Source: Casuarius casuarius | Taxonomy: Eukaryota > Chordata > Aves > Casuariiformes > Casuariidae | DNA length: 64,000 bases | Assembly: GCA_003342895.1 (NCBI GenBank) | Contig: PTFA01000395.1 | Coordinates: forward strand, 196,394 to 260,393 | Direction of reading: 5' to 3' | In this document: positions 51,868 to 62,926 of the stretch, one piece after another | Numbering within the stretch: the first letter of the stretch is position 1 | Layout: each line of letters begins with the position of its first letter | Made by a program: the position numbers and the translations under genes | Notes under the pieces: model-generated | What the model saw: only the letters and a program-made list of their open reading frames with translations | Databases searched by the model: none | What the model was told of the DNA's origin: nothing

Positions 51868-54401
51868 CTGAAAACAGAAAAAGAAAAAAGGGGAAAAAAG
51901 TGTGAGTATCCCCAGGTACTGTTCTTAGAGGTAATGTATTTTAGACCCAGCTTTTTATTGGGATTAGTGACCCAAATTCAACAAAAACACTCGGCGATGG
52001 TGTAAGCATCCCTGATTTCAGTAGAACTTGAACATGTTCCTACATGCTCTTTGAGCATGAGTTTGACTCTCAGCTGCTGATTTGCACATTTGTCACTACT
52101 TGGTCTTTGAATCACGACTGAGTAACACACGAGTTACAGTTTTTGATCTATCAGCTAAGCAGTACTTTCTGCATAGTCAAATGGTACCTAAAATATGCTT
52201 TTCATTTATGCATTTTTAAATGAAAAACATCAATGTATTATAGTTCCTTCACAAACAGCTTTTTACTGCATATTATACCCATTGCTCTGGAAAGGCTGGG
52301 AATTGTTCAACTATCAAACCCTTTTCTTCTCTAGCCACCATGCTTTTAACTTTGTATCACCTGATAGTTTATATGAAAGCTCAAGGTGTGAATTGAGGTA
52401 GAATCCAAATTTTCTGTAAAGATACTATAACGTATTTCTGCTGTACGTTTATTTGAGCACATATGAAAAAAATATTTGGAAAATAAATTTAAAATGAAAA
52501 CTTGAAATATCTCAGAACTTCACCAAAAGAGTTTCTGCAAAATTAAATAAATCTGAATGTTGCAGGAAGTATAATAAAGACAGAGTTCTATGATCTATTA
52601 TATATTATTTTGAAAGGATACAAATTGGTTAATATGGCTCACATTTCCTTCACTTGTCTCTGTTTCTGTCACAAATGTGTAGATATCATATTCCTTATTT
52701 CACATTATAAGGGAGAACCCCCCCTTTTTTTTACATTACAAATGGAGGGGTGTCTAGTCAGTTCTTGTAAAACTTGCTTCCAGTTTCAGAGTCACCTCAA
52801 TAAAGAAGCATATATGCAACCTATGATAGACAGGATAAGGAGGGAGAAGAGATTCAGAAGTGCAGAAAAAAAATGACTGGGTTCCAAACAGGAAACACTG
52901 AAAATATGCAGTCATTTTAAAGAGAGACGAAATTCAACTGTTTAATTCTTCTCTAACTAGAACACACCATCAATGAAACTGAAAAGCTGAGAATATACAA
53001 GTGACAAATGGAAATGCTTTTTAACGTGGCACATTACTTTTGGTAGAGTTTATAGCTATATAACATTCACAAGGACCAAGAATTTATGAAAAATTGAAAA
53101 TGTTGAGCTGTTGTGTGAGGGGAAGAACTAGGAACTTTTGCCATACTTAAAAGGTGGAGAAAGGGTCTTAACTGGGGGTTGGAGGGAAAGAGTTCAGTGA
53201 CATGCTGCATCTGTAGCTGTACTTCTACAGATAGCAAGAACATACAGTAAATATTTATGCTAGGACTTCATTTTTAAGTAAGAAGAACTACTAAACTGTC
53301 ATGTATCAGTGCATAGGTCAGCTACTAAATGAATGAGGTTAAAAAGTTATTCCATACTTATCCTTTATAGTCTTCTCTGAAGCATTTTCTATCGTCTTGC
53401 AACTGGAAAGATGGAACGCGAGTCTGGCTGACTATGGCAATTTCTCTTTTTCTGCTTTACAATAGCTGTCGATAAGCCCTTGGCCCTGATCCCCTCTGAG
53501 TCACCTGATATATTAGAGGAGATGTAAAAATCAGGAACACTGCTGCTGCAGGTCCTCTTTCCCATTTTAGTGTGCAACACCGAATGCCAATGTTACTTTC
53601 CTTTTGGTTTCAATTAAGTGAAAAGATGTCAAACATCTAGGTTTTCTCCTGCTTTGACTACTGTACAGACTGTAGAAAGCCAAAATAGGAAATGACTCAA
53701 AAAATTAAAATATGTCTCTCCAAATAAAGAAAGACAGTTTTAATGTTTAAAAGCTACTGCTAAGCTGAGTTTAAAAATCAATCTATCTTCCTTCTCTGTG
53801 GAAAGCCACATGGGGAAAAGTTCAAATTCACAATAATATTCTCAATGCTGAAGAGGAGCTAGCTATACTTTTTTTTTTTTTAATAATTCTATGAGTTGGA
53901 CAGAAAAGCTAAATCAGCATATTTTTCCTCAGAGCTACTTTCACTAGCTTAAAATGAGACGATGCTGCAAACTTAAGTGAAATGCCTTTTTGAAGTATAA
54001 ATAGCAATCATGAGAACATGCCTCCATGCTTCCAATGGTGAAAAAACCCTCCTCAGAAGAAAGATGCAAATATGAGAATATGTTATTCAAATCCACATGA
54101 AAGAGGGGTAAGAATTTCCTATCTTCCAGTAATACAGAGATTGCTGCTACTACCGGCAGCAGGTGCTGCAAATGTGAACTGGTAGTGTTTTACCAGGCCT
54201 AAAACTCAGGTGCCTTTTTTTCTGCCAAATTCTGCAATATATAACAGAAAAACGTTTGCGGTTTGAAACAAGCTTCCCTACTACTCGTTTCTCGTCAAAA
54301 TACCCGGGCAAGACAACGAAACTCGGCCTCGGGTCCCGCAGCGACGCAGCTGCATTGGCTTCCGCCTGCGAAACGCTTCGGTCCTCGGCTGAGGGACTCA
54401 C
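51868..54401 (-). other. CEP19: CEP19 5' UTR intron (predicted)
   Basis: AT-rich sequence of 2.5 kb between the predicted non-coding first exon and the acceptor at 51868. It contains a T11 run near 53871 and no recognisable gene or named repeat. Confidence 0.45.
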
Positions 54402-55250
54402 CCGGGAGGTCGGGCTCATCCCCGAGGCCTCGCAGAACCGCTGCAGGCCCCGCACCGGCCCTCACAGTCGCTCAGCTGCTCCGTGACAGATCCGGTAGCA
54501 TCAAGGCCTAAGAATACTTGAGTAGCTCAAATTATTAAAAAAAAAAGAAAAGAAAAAAGAGGCTATTTCGTTTTTTCCCCGACCTCGCCCCCTCCCGTCA
54601 CCTCAGGCACGGGGGAAGCGGCGGGAAGCGGCGGCTCGGGGCGGCCCGGTCGTGGGGCGCGGGCGCCCCGCCGCTGAGGGCGCCCGAGCGCGGCCCGCGC
54701 TGTTGCCAAGGCGACAGCTCCGCCCGCGGGCTCCACCACCGCTTCCGCCGCAGGCCCCGGCCTGGCTGCCCTCGCCGCTGCCTGAAGGCCCGAGGGAGGA
54801 CTCTCGCCGCCCGTACAGCTATGGGGCCATTTTTCGGGGCAGGACAACCGTCGCGTTGAAGATCAGCGACAGCGCTTTGAGGAAAATCGCACTGGGGCCG
54901 CAAGTTGAGGGGAAGTAAGCGGCGGACGGGCAGGCGTTCGCTGCCGAGGCCGGGGCCGGCGAAGGCGCCTCGCTCGGCTCAAGGCCCCCGCGGAGAGGGC
55001 TGGAGGGGCAGGGTGGGGCGGGCGGCGGCCATGGGGGCTCTCGGTGTTGGGGTGGCGGCGCTGCTCTGCGCGGCCGGCAGCCTCTGTAAGTGCGGCAGCC
55101 GGCAGCGGGTGGCCGAGGGCCGCGCCGGGGAGCGGCGGTTGGGGCTGAGCGGGGGCCGGCGGTGCTTGCGATGAAGCGCCGCATCCAGGGAAGGCTGGAA
55201 GTCTGCAAGGCGCAGAAATGCGCAGCGATCCTTGGCAGAGGCGCTCGCCG
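54280..55250. promoter_or_regulatory. CpG island, CEP19/PIGX bidirectional promoter
   Basis: CpG- and GC-rich sequence separates the minus-strand CEP19 5' end from the plus-strand PIGX first exon. The divergent arrangement with under 1 kb between predicted first exons is typical of a shared promoter. An A-rich stretch at 54535-54560 interrupts the island. Confidence 0.65.
54402..54540 (-). promoter_or_regulatory. CEP19: Predicted non-coding first exon of CEP19
   Basis: On the minus strand a consensus donor (CCCGG|GTGAGT) ends an exon at 54402 inside CpG-rich sequence. The 5' boundary is a guess. The donor would pair with the acceptor at 51868. Confidence 0.4.
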
Positions 55251-58200
55251 AGCACCCGCCGGGTCAGCCCGGTGCTCTTCCAACCGCTTGGAAAAATCCT
55301 TGAATGCTAAATCGTTTGAAAAACACCAAGCGGTTTCGCCCCGGGTGTTTATTTTGGAGCCGCGGTGTTTCCCGTGCCTCTCGCTCGGGTGTCCGGTAGC
55401 TTTTTGTTGGCCCGGCATCAGTCGAGCGAGCTGTGGTGGGGAATGCGGAGGCGATCAAAGCCAGGGGATCGCGTCTGTGCGTGGGGGCTTTGGAAGCCTT
55501 AACATCTTTCCAGCTGGATGTGGTCACAGCTGTCGAGGCGTGCTTCAAGGCAGCTGGGCTGTTCTGAGGTCTGTACAGTATGCTGCATGGCGGGGGCCTT
55601 CTTGCTTGGTTAAAGCTTAGCTGAGTTTAGGCTTAATGTTTCGGGTGATGCTAGATGATTAAAGCTAACTGGATTTGTGTGTAAATAAATAGTGGTGTTG
55701 GTTAAATGTCTTTGGATTTTTTTCTTCTTCTTCAGTTCAGCTGCTTTTACCACATCTGTGCAATTTAAATTTGAACACCTGGAATCCTTTTGTAGAGACA
55801 TCAAACAGTTTGGGCCACCTTTACTTGGGCTTTCATCTTGCAAATGTTTTCACCTATGCTTAGCTTTATGCGCCTACCTGTTGATAGGATCGGCTTCCAA
55901 ATTTGGGAACACAAGAGATCTACACTGCTCGATCAGTGATCCAAGAAATGCATGCTTGTCTGTTGATTACAATTAAACATTTCTCTTTCGCTGAGAGAGT
56001 GTTTGCAGACACTGTTTGTACATTAGAAGACTTTTCTGAGGCTTGTTAAAGTTGTCTGCCCTTGTGATAATTAAAAGTATTTGTACTGTTCTGTAAACAC
56101 TTATTCATTCTGTGATGTCTTAGATGTGCAGGCTGCTTGTCAGGATGCCATTGTCACACAACAGCTTCTGCAAGAGGGATTTCACAGGTAAGCTATCACT
56201 CAAGAACTCCGTCAGAATAGTTTGCGATTTAATTTAATGTGTGACGAAGTTTGTTTACAATTCGTGCATAGTTGTATCAGCTCACTGAGCCATATCAATG
56301 GGTATGTATGTGGCTAAACACTAGCTATGTGAATACTAGCATGATCAACTATTTAACAGTTACAGATTATAGGAGAAGAAGAACTGGAGGCTACCTTCTA
56401 AAATGCTTGTGGTGATTGTTGGCAGTTTAAGTAAGTGAAACATTGTTTTTGTTCTGGATCTGGAATTAAGGTGAATTACAGCTTCCTAAATGGAAAAGGA
56501 CAGAATAGCTTGACAGAGATCTATTCTCTGAATGCACACCATGTAGTACAAATATGAGAGAGCTGCATCTGATCACTGTGCATTTGGGAGCATGTCTCTT
56601 GGGCTTTTTGGTGACATCTTTTTAAATGCAGGTATAAACATTTTGCTTCTGTTGATTGTTTTAAGGGACCTGTTGGTGAAGGTAGAACTTGGTATAATGG
56701 GGGAGGATATAGGAGAATGCACAGTGGCAGCTAGAACTCGTCTTCCGCCAGGAATCTATGTGGATCCCTATGAGCTGGCATCACTACAGCAGCACAACTT
56801 AACAAAGGTAATGTGCCCCAAAGTCGAGACATCTGGCAGCTATTCAGATAGGGCTGAGTATGCTTTTTGCTAGCATTTGGAGAATGCATTACTCAGGAAG
56901 CTGTCATCTGTAGTCATTATGCAGATGATTAATTCCCTTTCCTGAAAGGAGATGCTGCAAAGTATCATATTCTTGACTTTTCATTGCATCTGCCAGCCGT
57001 ATCAGCATTAGGGCATGTTTTATGTCATACGCTGGTGATATTTCTGCACATAGATGTGCATACCTGGGAGCCACTGCAGATCTGTTTAGCTTTTACCAGA
57101 GCTGCTTATCTGGGGCTCTCTGGATTGAAAAGAAGGAAAGTTAGCCCCTGCGAAAGAGGTGGTGGCAGGGAAATGAGCAGTGATTACATGCTCTTTATCT
57201 GCTCAGTCTCTTTGTCAAGACACCATAGCAAGTATCAGAGTCTTCAAAGGAGCAAAGTAAATGCTTCTCTGATGCACTTTGAGTAGCTTCACAGTTTCTG
57301 TTTCACCACAGCTTTCTTTGTTGCTTTCCAGTATTTACATTCTAATTTTGGGTAGAGATGTGGTAAGGGTGTGGCTTAAGGGAATCCCCTTAAATGCTTA
57401 ATTCAGTTAAAACATATGGGTGCAAAGACACTTGACAACTTCTGAGGTTGGGATGCTTGCATGTACTATTACGCCCTTATTAATGGCATAATTACATTGT
57501 AAACTCTTCAGATTTAAGAATAACTTATTGGATAGAGACTTAAAAAGTTATTTTGGAGCAGCTCAAGGACAGAACTTCCAATCTGATACTCCTGACCATG
57601 GAACCAGGCCCAGTGTTAGAAACTATAATGATGAGAAGATAGTTTTAATTAGAACTGGGTTGTAATAATCTGTCACTTATAATTAGAGAAGACAGTCATT
57701 TCCCAGCATCTAGCTGCATCATCTGGAGAGGTGCCTAAATTTTGTGGTCAAAAGTAAGTATGGGAGACTCTCTGATTCACTGTTACGGCCAGTGGATTTT
57801 TCTGAGTTTGAGGCATGAAGATACATGCTCTTACAAGTCTTGATTTTGTAAAATACTAGAATAATATGGAACTAGGGAAATAAGTTCTAGAAAGGAAATT
57901 AATTCATTTATGTTAGAGAGTTTGCATGTTTCAGACCAGCACATCTGCTGAAATAATTCTTCCTAGCTCTCCAGAGAAGTCAGCAAGAATAAGGAAAAAC
58001 AAGGAACTTAAGCAAGTGGAAGAGAAGTGTTTTTGAAGAACTGAACTGGGATCCTTTGCCATGAAAATTACTGTACAATCGAAGTGCTGAAACTGAGGTT
58101 TGAGACATTCATGTGCAGTTCTTGGCTCCACTGCTGACTGCTTGAATTGCCAGTCCTCAGTTCTTCCTCTTTAAATTGGGACTAGACAGTGCTTCCCTCG

Positions 58201-61200
58201 TCCTGCTATTTCTCTGTTTAAATTGTGTGGTAAGAAACAATCAGAAAACTATACATAGCACTTAGCTCAGTGGGACCCCTTTCTCAGCTAGAGTAACTGG
58301 GCACTTCTGTAATATAAAAGAGTGGATGCAAAACAGTAGCTCATACTGACCTGCAACGTAATTTTGGACTGATGTGGATGGGCTTCAGCTCGCTTCCTTT
58401 TAGATGCTTGTCCAGTAGACATCTACTCTGAGCTTACGGTGCAGATTTTCTTTATAGCCGGTTGGAAAGGCAGACACCTCGAGGACATGGTTCATCCTGT
58501 CCCAAGTTTGATGTCTAAGAAAAGGTCAGATGACTGCAAGTGCTTGGTATTGTTCCTCATTAGGGAGGTCTACATGCCTGATCTGATGTAGACACCTGTT
58601 GTGGGAGTCTGAAGTAAGATAATGTGGCAGAGTAAAGCGTACTCTATACACACAGTAGACTCCTACAGTTGAATTTCTTTGAAACTTTGAAGAACAAAAT
58701 GTTAATGCAGGAGTTATACTTCTGTTCTGATGCTGCAGTAGGTAACCACAGCAGACAGTGACCTTAAATCCCAGAGTGGCACGCACTATGTTCGTGTTTT
58801 CTCACATCCATCCCCTGTGTTGATTCTGGTGGCAACCATGTCTGTATCTTTCTCCACTTGCAGGTGGTGTTAATTCCTGATGCTGTTGATGTGGAGGCTC
58901 CTGAGTACTTAGCCACAGATCTTGTTGTTCTTACATACATGAAACCTGACCCTCAGTGTTCCCACTGTTTTCAAGCTGCCTTGCCTGTGCATGGACGGTA
59001 CCACCGGCCAGCAGAAAACAACAGGGAAGCGTTGGTTGTTCTGAAGAGTCCAGAAGTACTGATCTGCTGCTGTGACAGTGAGATTCTCATTGCACATACT
59101 TTGGGGGAGAGAGGAATAACTGGAATCTGGATCTGTATTTGACTTCGGAAATGGAGCTCTTAGTAGTCATGTGAAAATGGGAAGAAGATAGTGGCCCCAA
59201 TAAAGGGCGCATTGTCTTCTTTGCATTTACTGTGTATTAGGATGAGTGCTACTGCTGCCTGACCAAAGGAAGATTAATTGTTAACAGACATGATAATTTT
59301 ATTTTTTATTTTTTTTATTTTTTACTGTACGGGGCTGTATCTGGAAGCACCTGGAAGCATTGACAGTTGGTCTATTTGGCACAATCCCTGCAGGCTCTGG
59401 TTTGCTAAAGATCAGCTGCTTAGACCATATGTTTTCACAATATTTCTGTCTTGGCAGCTGAAGCCATGCATGGTGTGTTTAATATTATTCAGACTCAGGT
59501 ACTTAGAGTAACTGAAGTATTCCGATGGTTTGCAGCCTTCTCCTACTGCATTTGTATAGAGAAAAATGTAGAAAACTGTCTTCCTGAAGGATGGAATGAT
59601 TAGAGTCTCAGACTTGTCTGAAACAAGAATCTCATATCCACTGACAACATATATTTTAAGTTACGCAACCAATGAAATCCCCCATTTTTGCTACAGATTG
59701 TATTTCCTTTCATGAAATCATTCTTGCTAGCTGCCAAGTCAAATGTTCTAATGTAACGCAGCTTCTTTACTTGAGCATTACTTGAGCAATTATTTTCTGG
59801 GGTGAGGTGGGGGAAGGGAGGACTGCCTGGTCAGTAAAAAAGAGATGTGAAAACTTTTCTGGTCTTCTGCCTCATGTACTACTTATGAGCAGGAAAACCT
59901 ATTTGCTACTAATGTAAGAACATTTAAAACAGGTGAGGGGAGTTCTTGCATGTGACAACAGGAAGCCAACAAGGAGAAACGAAAGAATGACTTCTGTGTT
60001 CTGGGGAAAGAGAAATTGTAACTGCATGGCTGGATTTGGGGAGTCTACAGGCCAGTGATGAATTCTTTGTCCTATTAGAGATGGGGAGTCCAGATACCAC
60101 GTGGGTGAGAGTTCTTGCTTAGGTATCTACTATCTCAGGGATGGAAGAGTTAGAAAATTCACGAAAAAGACTGCCAGCAACGCTTCGAATAGGCAGGTTA
60201 GCTGGTACATTTCTGTCAGTACCTGTGCTGTTTCACCTTTTGGCTTTTAGTGAGTTGGTGCTGTCAAGCTGTTATGAAGGAAAGATATCTAATTTGGAGA
60301 AGTCTTGCGGGCCATATGGCTTCATCCCATCTGGATTTTTGATGATGCGCTAATGTCTTCTGTAGATCGCCTGTCAACAGAGTGTTGGAAACCTTCTGAA
60401 GTGGAAGCTCCCTGTTCAGGGAGAAATGACTACCCCTGTCAGTGGTATAGCGTAAAGCACAAACCTGTGAGTTCTTATTTCTGTTGAAAATCCTTGGTTC
60501 TCATGTAACAATTACTGCCTTTATCTGTGATTAGCATGTTCCAGAGCTTGGGAACTAATCAGTAAATGGCTAGTTGTGTGATTCTTCCTTATGGGGGCTT
60601 CTTTCTTTCTTTCCAGCTTGCTTTAGTGGGTGTCTTTCTGACATGCTTGTAATCATTTTCTGTGCTCTTCTGCCCCTTGATGGCAACTGCTCTCATCTTT
60701 TTTTTTTTTTTTTTTTTTTTTTGCCTGATAATTTTGTTGGAATCTGAGGATATAATTGACATTGGTTGATTCAAGAAGGGACTTTGCAATATGGGTGCCT
60801 CAGACAAGTAGTAAAGTGGAAAACAGTGTTATGATCTGATTGAAAAGAGGGGCAAAACCCCAAAGGTTTAAGGAATTACATCTAAAAAGGCCAGTTCTGT
60901 TTATCTGGTTGTTATCTGAATGGCAAAGTGTCTAGGAAACATGAAGTTTCTTTATTCTGTGTTCTAAGCCAGGCAAAGTTGAATCTTTAGAATGGTCAAC
61001 AACCACCTTTGAAACTCTAAAGGGTTGCAATAGTGTAGAGGTTCCGAAATAAGACTAATTTGCTTTGTAACAAATCTGTTGGCTTTGTAACATGCATGCC
61101 TTCCTGCACCTAGGATATCAGCAGATGTTTCAGATATCTGCAGTTCTTGTCCAGAAATGTTTTGGAGCTTTCTGCAACACAAAGAAACCAAATAGTTGTT

Positions 61201-61737
61201 TGCCTTGGAGAAAACTCACTTTTCAGTAATCTGCAAAATGCTCATTCCACGAGCTTATCTTTTTAATACAGTATTACGTACAGATCCTCAATAGTAAGTC
61301 TATTGTAAGAACAAAGCTATAGAGAATATAAATGGCTACCATTTAAAATGCAGCAGATGATTGAGTTTTGTATTGCAAGAATGGCTGACTCTCCATAAGG
61401 GCAGTAGACTGAAAGGGTATGTTGCATCTCAGTTTGGCTTTTGAATCCCAGAACAAGCCTGAGCAAAGGGACAGTTTAGTGTTGGTCTGATCACAAATCA
61501 CTAATCCTTTACAGTTGCAGTCAAAAAGAAATAGCTTGTTAAATATGTGTATTAACCTATTTTTCTTTGTAGGTATATGAGGAATTGGTTATGCACGTTC
61601 CAGTGGGGCTCAGACAACATGATTCCTTAGTGTGTCTCGTGACTCTTCTTACCACGGTCTTCTGTTCCAGCCTGATTCTTGCAGCTGTGTGCAAATACGG
61701 ACACTTCTCCCTGGAGACTTTCTCAGAACAGAAGTGA
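55031..61737 (+). CDS. PIGX: GPI mannosyltransferase I regulatory subunit PIG-X
   Basis: Six coding exons, 55031-55085, 56124-56187, 56666-56807, 58864-59077, 60366-60466 and 61573-61737, keep frame across every junction and give 246 residues (human about 258). Residues 1-18 form a signal peptide in exon 1. The PIG-X/PBN1 domain follows, with GFHRDLLVKV (37-46), LPPGIYVDPYELASL (66-80), LPVHGRYHRP (127-136), ECWKPSEVEAPC (164-175) and VPVGL in exon 6. A single transmembrane helix lies at about 210-231. The last residues after KYGHFSL are ETFSEQK, an extension beyond the end of human PIG-X as I recall it. PIG-X is an ER membrane glycoprotein that stabilises the catalytic subunit PIG-M, which adds the first mannose to the GPI anchor. 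The ATG at 55031 has a good Kozak context (GCC ATGG). The frame is open upstream only to a stop at 54878-54880. Confidence 0.94.
55086..56123 (+). other. PIGX: PIGX intron 1
   Basis: The intron begins in the CpG island with donor CTCT|GTAAGT and ends at GATGTCTTAG. Nothing else was recognised. Confidence 0.85.
56188..56665 (+). other. PIGX: PIGX intron 2
   Basis: A 478-base intron with no additional feature seen. Confidence 0.85.
56808..58863 (+). other. PIGX: PIGX intron 3
   Basis: A 2.06 kb intron. It contains a probable ancient SINE relic at about 58110-58320, described separately. Confidence 0.85.
58110..58320 (+). repeat. Probable ancient MIR/CORE-SINE-type relic
   Basis: CTCAGTTCTTCCTCTTTAAA, the 'cacttagctcagtgggaccc' stretch and CTTCTGTAATATAAA occur in the order expected for amniote MIR-type elements ('cctcagtttcc..atctgtaaaatggg', then 'gctcaatggg.ccc', then 'ctgtaatacaaa'). 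The copy is strongly diverged, lies in PIGX intron 3 and was recognised from memory only. Confidence 0.42.
59078..60365 (+). other. PIGX: PIGX intron 4, with possible intronic poly(A) signal
   Basis: Donor GACA|GTGAGA and acceptor CTTCTGTAG. Read-through from exon 4 stays open for 21 codons to a TGA at 59140-59142. An AATAAA follows at 59199-59204, so a shorter transcript is conceivable. A T/A-rich low-complexity stretch occurs at about 59297-59326. Confidence 0.7.
60467..61572 (+). other. PIGX: PIGX intron 5
   Basis: A 1.1 kb intron with a T25 run at 60698-60722 and acceptor TTCTTTGTAG. Nothing else was recognised. Confidence 0.85.
60698..60722. repeat. Poly(T) run (T25)
   Basis: Homopolymer inside PIGX intron 5. 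I see no retroposed sequence attached to it. Confidence 0.95.
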
Positions 61738-61929
61738 AGTAGTACAGAATAACTGAGTTCAGTGTAGTAAAATTAACAGAATATTGATTGCATCAGCTTC
61801 CTAAATGAATCCTACTCTACTGTTATTTATATTTTGGTAGTATGCAAGGATACTACCATGGATTCTGGTTCTCTTGGCCTAATTCTTATAAACACCTTTC
61901 ACACATGAAACTGTTTCAGCGCATCAGGA

Positions 61930-62030
61930 GGATGAGAACAGCCCTGCAAAGAGCTGAAATGACTTGCCACAAGCCGTGCAGCAATAGTCAGGAACAGAGC
62001 CTGCTTCAACTGTAATGCCACCTCTTGCAG
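61930..62030 (-). repeat. Probable ancient MIR-type SINE relic, antisense
   Basis: ATGACTTGCCACAAGCCGTG, then CAGCAATAGTCAGGAACAGA and GCCTG closely follow the antisense MIR phrase 'tgacttgcccaaggtcacacagcaagt..ggcagagc'. It is a short, diverged copy in the PIGX 3' UTR. Confidence 0.48.
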
Positions 62031-62107
62031 AGATGTTTGTATTTCTTGAATTTAAATGTACTGACTTGGGGATTGGTTATTAAGGGTATAAAAAACTTTA
62101 TCTAGTC

Positions 62108-62113
62108 ATTAAA
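62108..62113 (+). terminator. PIGX: Poly(A) signal variant ATTAAA, candidate PIGX 3' end
   Basis: The commonest variant hexamer, followed by T-rich sequence. No canonical AATAAA was noticed closer to the stop. Confidence 0.4.
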
Positions 62114-62597
62114 GTTTCTGAATTTTAAGCTTGTTTACACAGTTCAGCTTGACTATCTGTGAGTTTGTGAAGAGACATTCTGTCCTTACTTGGGACAACA
62201 GAAGACTTAAATAATACCCCCCCACACACATACTTTCCCTCCCTTCCCCCCCTTTTTAATTTAATGACTGGGAGGTTTCACAACTTGGTCAAATCAGTCA
62301 GATTTGAAAGAAGGCTTTGAAACTTGGAAAGAAATTTCACCCCACATCCAAATCTGGACAAATAATCCTTAGAAGATGAGAGCTGGTGAAGAGATGCTAA
62401 CTAGAAGCAAATATTTAGAAGACTTGCATTCAGTCATCAGAACAGTTGATAAATACAAGGAAATGGAGAGGAAATTACTTCATTAGTGGAAAAACTGAGC
62501 TGCTCTAGGTTGACAGGAGAGCTTGGTGGTTGTCAGTAGGTGGCGTTGTGAGCTTAAAGCATCTCACAAGGACTGTGGAGAAAACCGATTTTATTCC

Positions 62598-62926
62598 CTA
62601 TAAACTCAGAATTATTAAAAGCAGGTGATTTTGGGCAGGGGGAGGTGAATGAAAATTCTGGCTTTTGAATTCTGTCCTCCTCTTGAGGCCTAGACGTCTC
62701 ATCAGCAGAATCAGCTTTTGATCATTGTCTAGCTGCAGCCTCAGCATCCCCTGGATATCCTTCCTCTGCTTCTGCTGGAATTCAATAGAAAGCTCGTCTT
62801 GTGACTTTCCCCACGACAGGTTGGCAAATGCTCTGACACTGGGCTCTTGTTTTCCCTTGGCTGAGCTGAATGATGATGGCTGCGCCAGGACTTCATCCAC
62901 TACCTCAGTGCATGACTCTTCTGCAT
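62598..62926 (-). CDS. Unrecognised gene, probable terminal coding exon
   Basis: On the minus strand a very strong acceptor (long pyrimidine tract ending CCCAAACAG) opens an exon at 62926. It completes a split codon and then encodes 108 residues to a TAG at 62600-62598. The protein runs AEESCTEVVDEVLAQPSSF, then AFANLSWGKSQDELSIEF, then a predicted amphipathic helix (QQKQRKDIQGMLRLQLDNDQ, KLILLMRRLGLKRR), and ends LLLIILSL. I do not recognise the family. The Gln/Lys/Leu-rich helix near the C-terminus could be a coiled-coil oligomerisation segment. In human the next gene here is PAK2 on the plus strand, which this is not. Upstream exons would lie past the right edge. An AATAAA lies two bases after the stop. 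The alternatives are a lineage-specific gene, a decayed gene, or chance. Confidence 0.45.

Larger units (their letters stand above)
61738..62125 (+). other. PIGX: PIGX 3' UTR (inferred)
   Basis: Non-coding sequence from the stop to an ATTAAA at 62108-62113. It includes an old antisense SINE-like segment at about 61930-62030. Confidence 0.45.

Noticed and set aside
54881..55030. Upstream non-AUG (CTG at 54941) start for PIGX
   Set aside because: The frame is open upstream for 50 codons, and I recall non-AUG initiation being reported for a mammalian PIG-X, but the CTG has a poor context and the ATG at 55031 has a strong one followed directly by a signal peptide.
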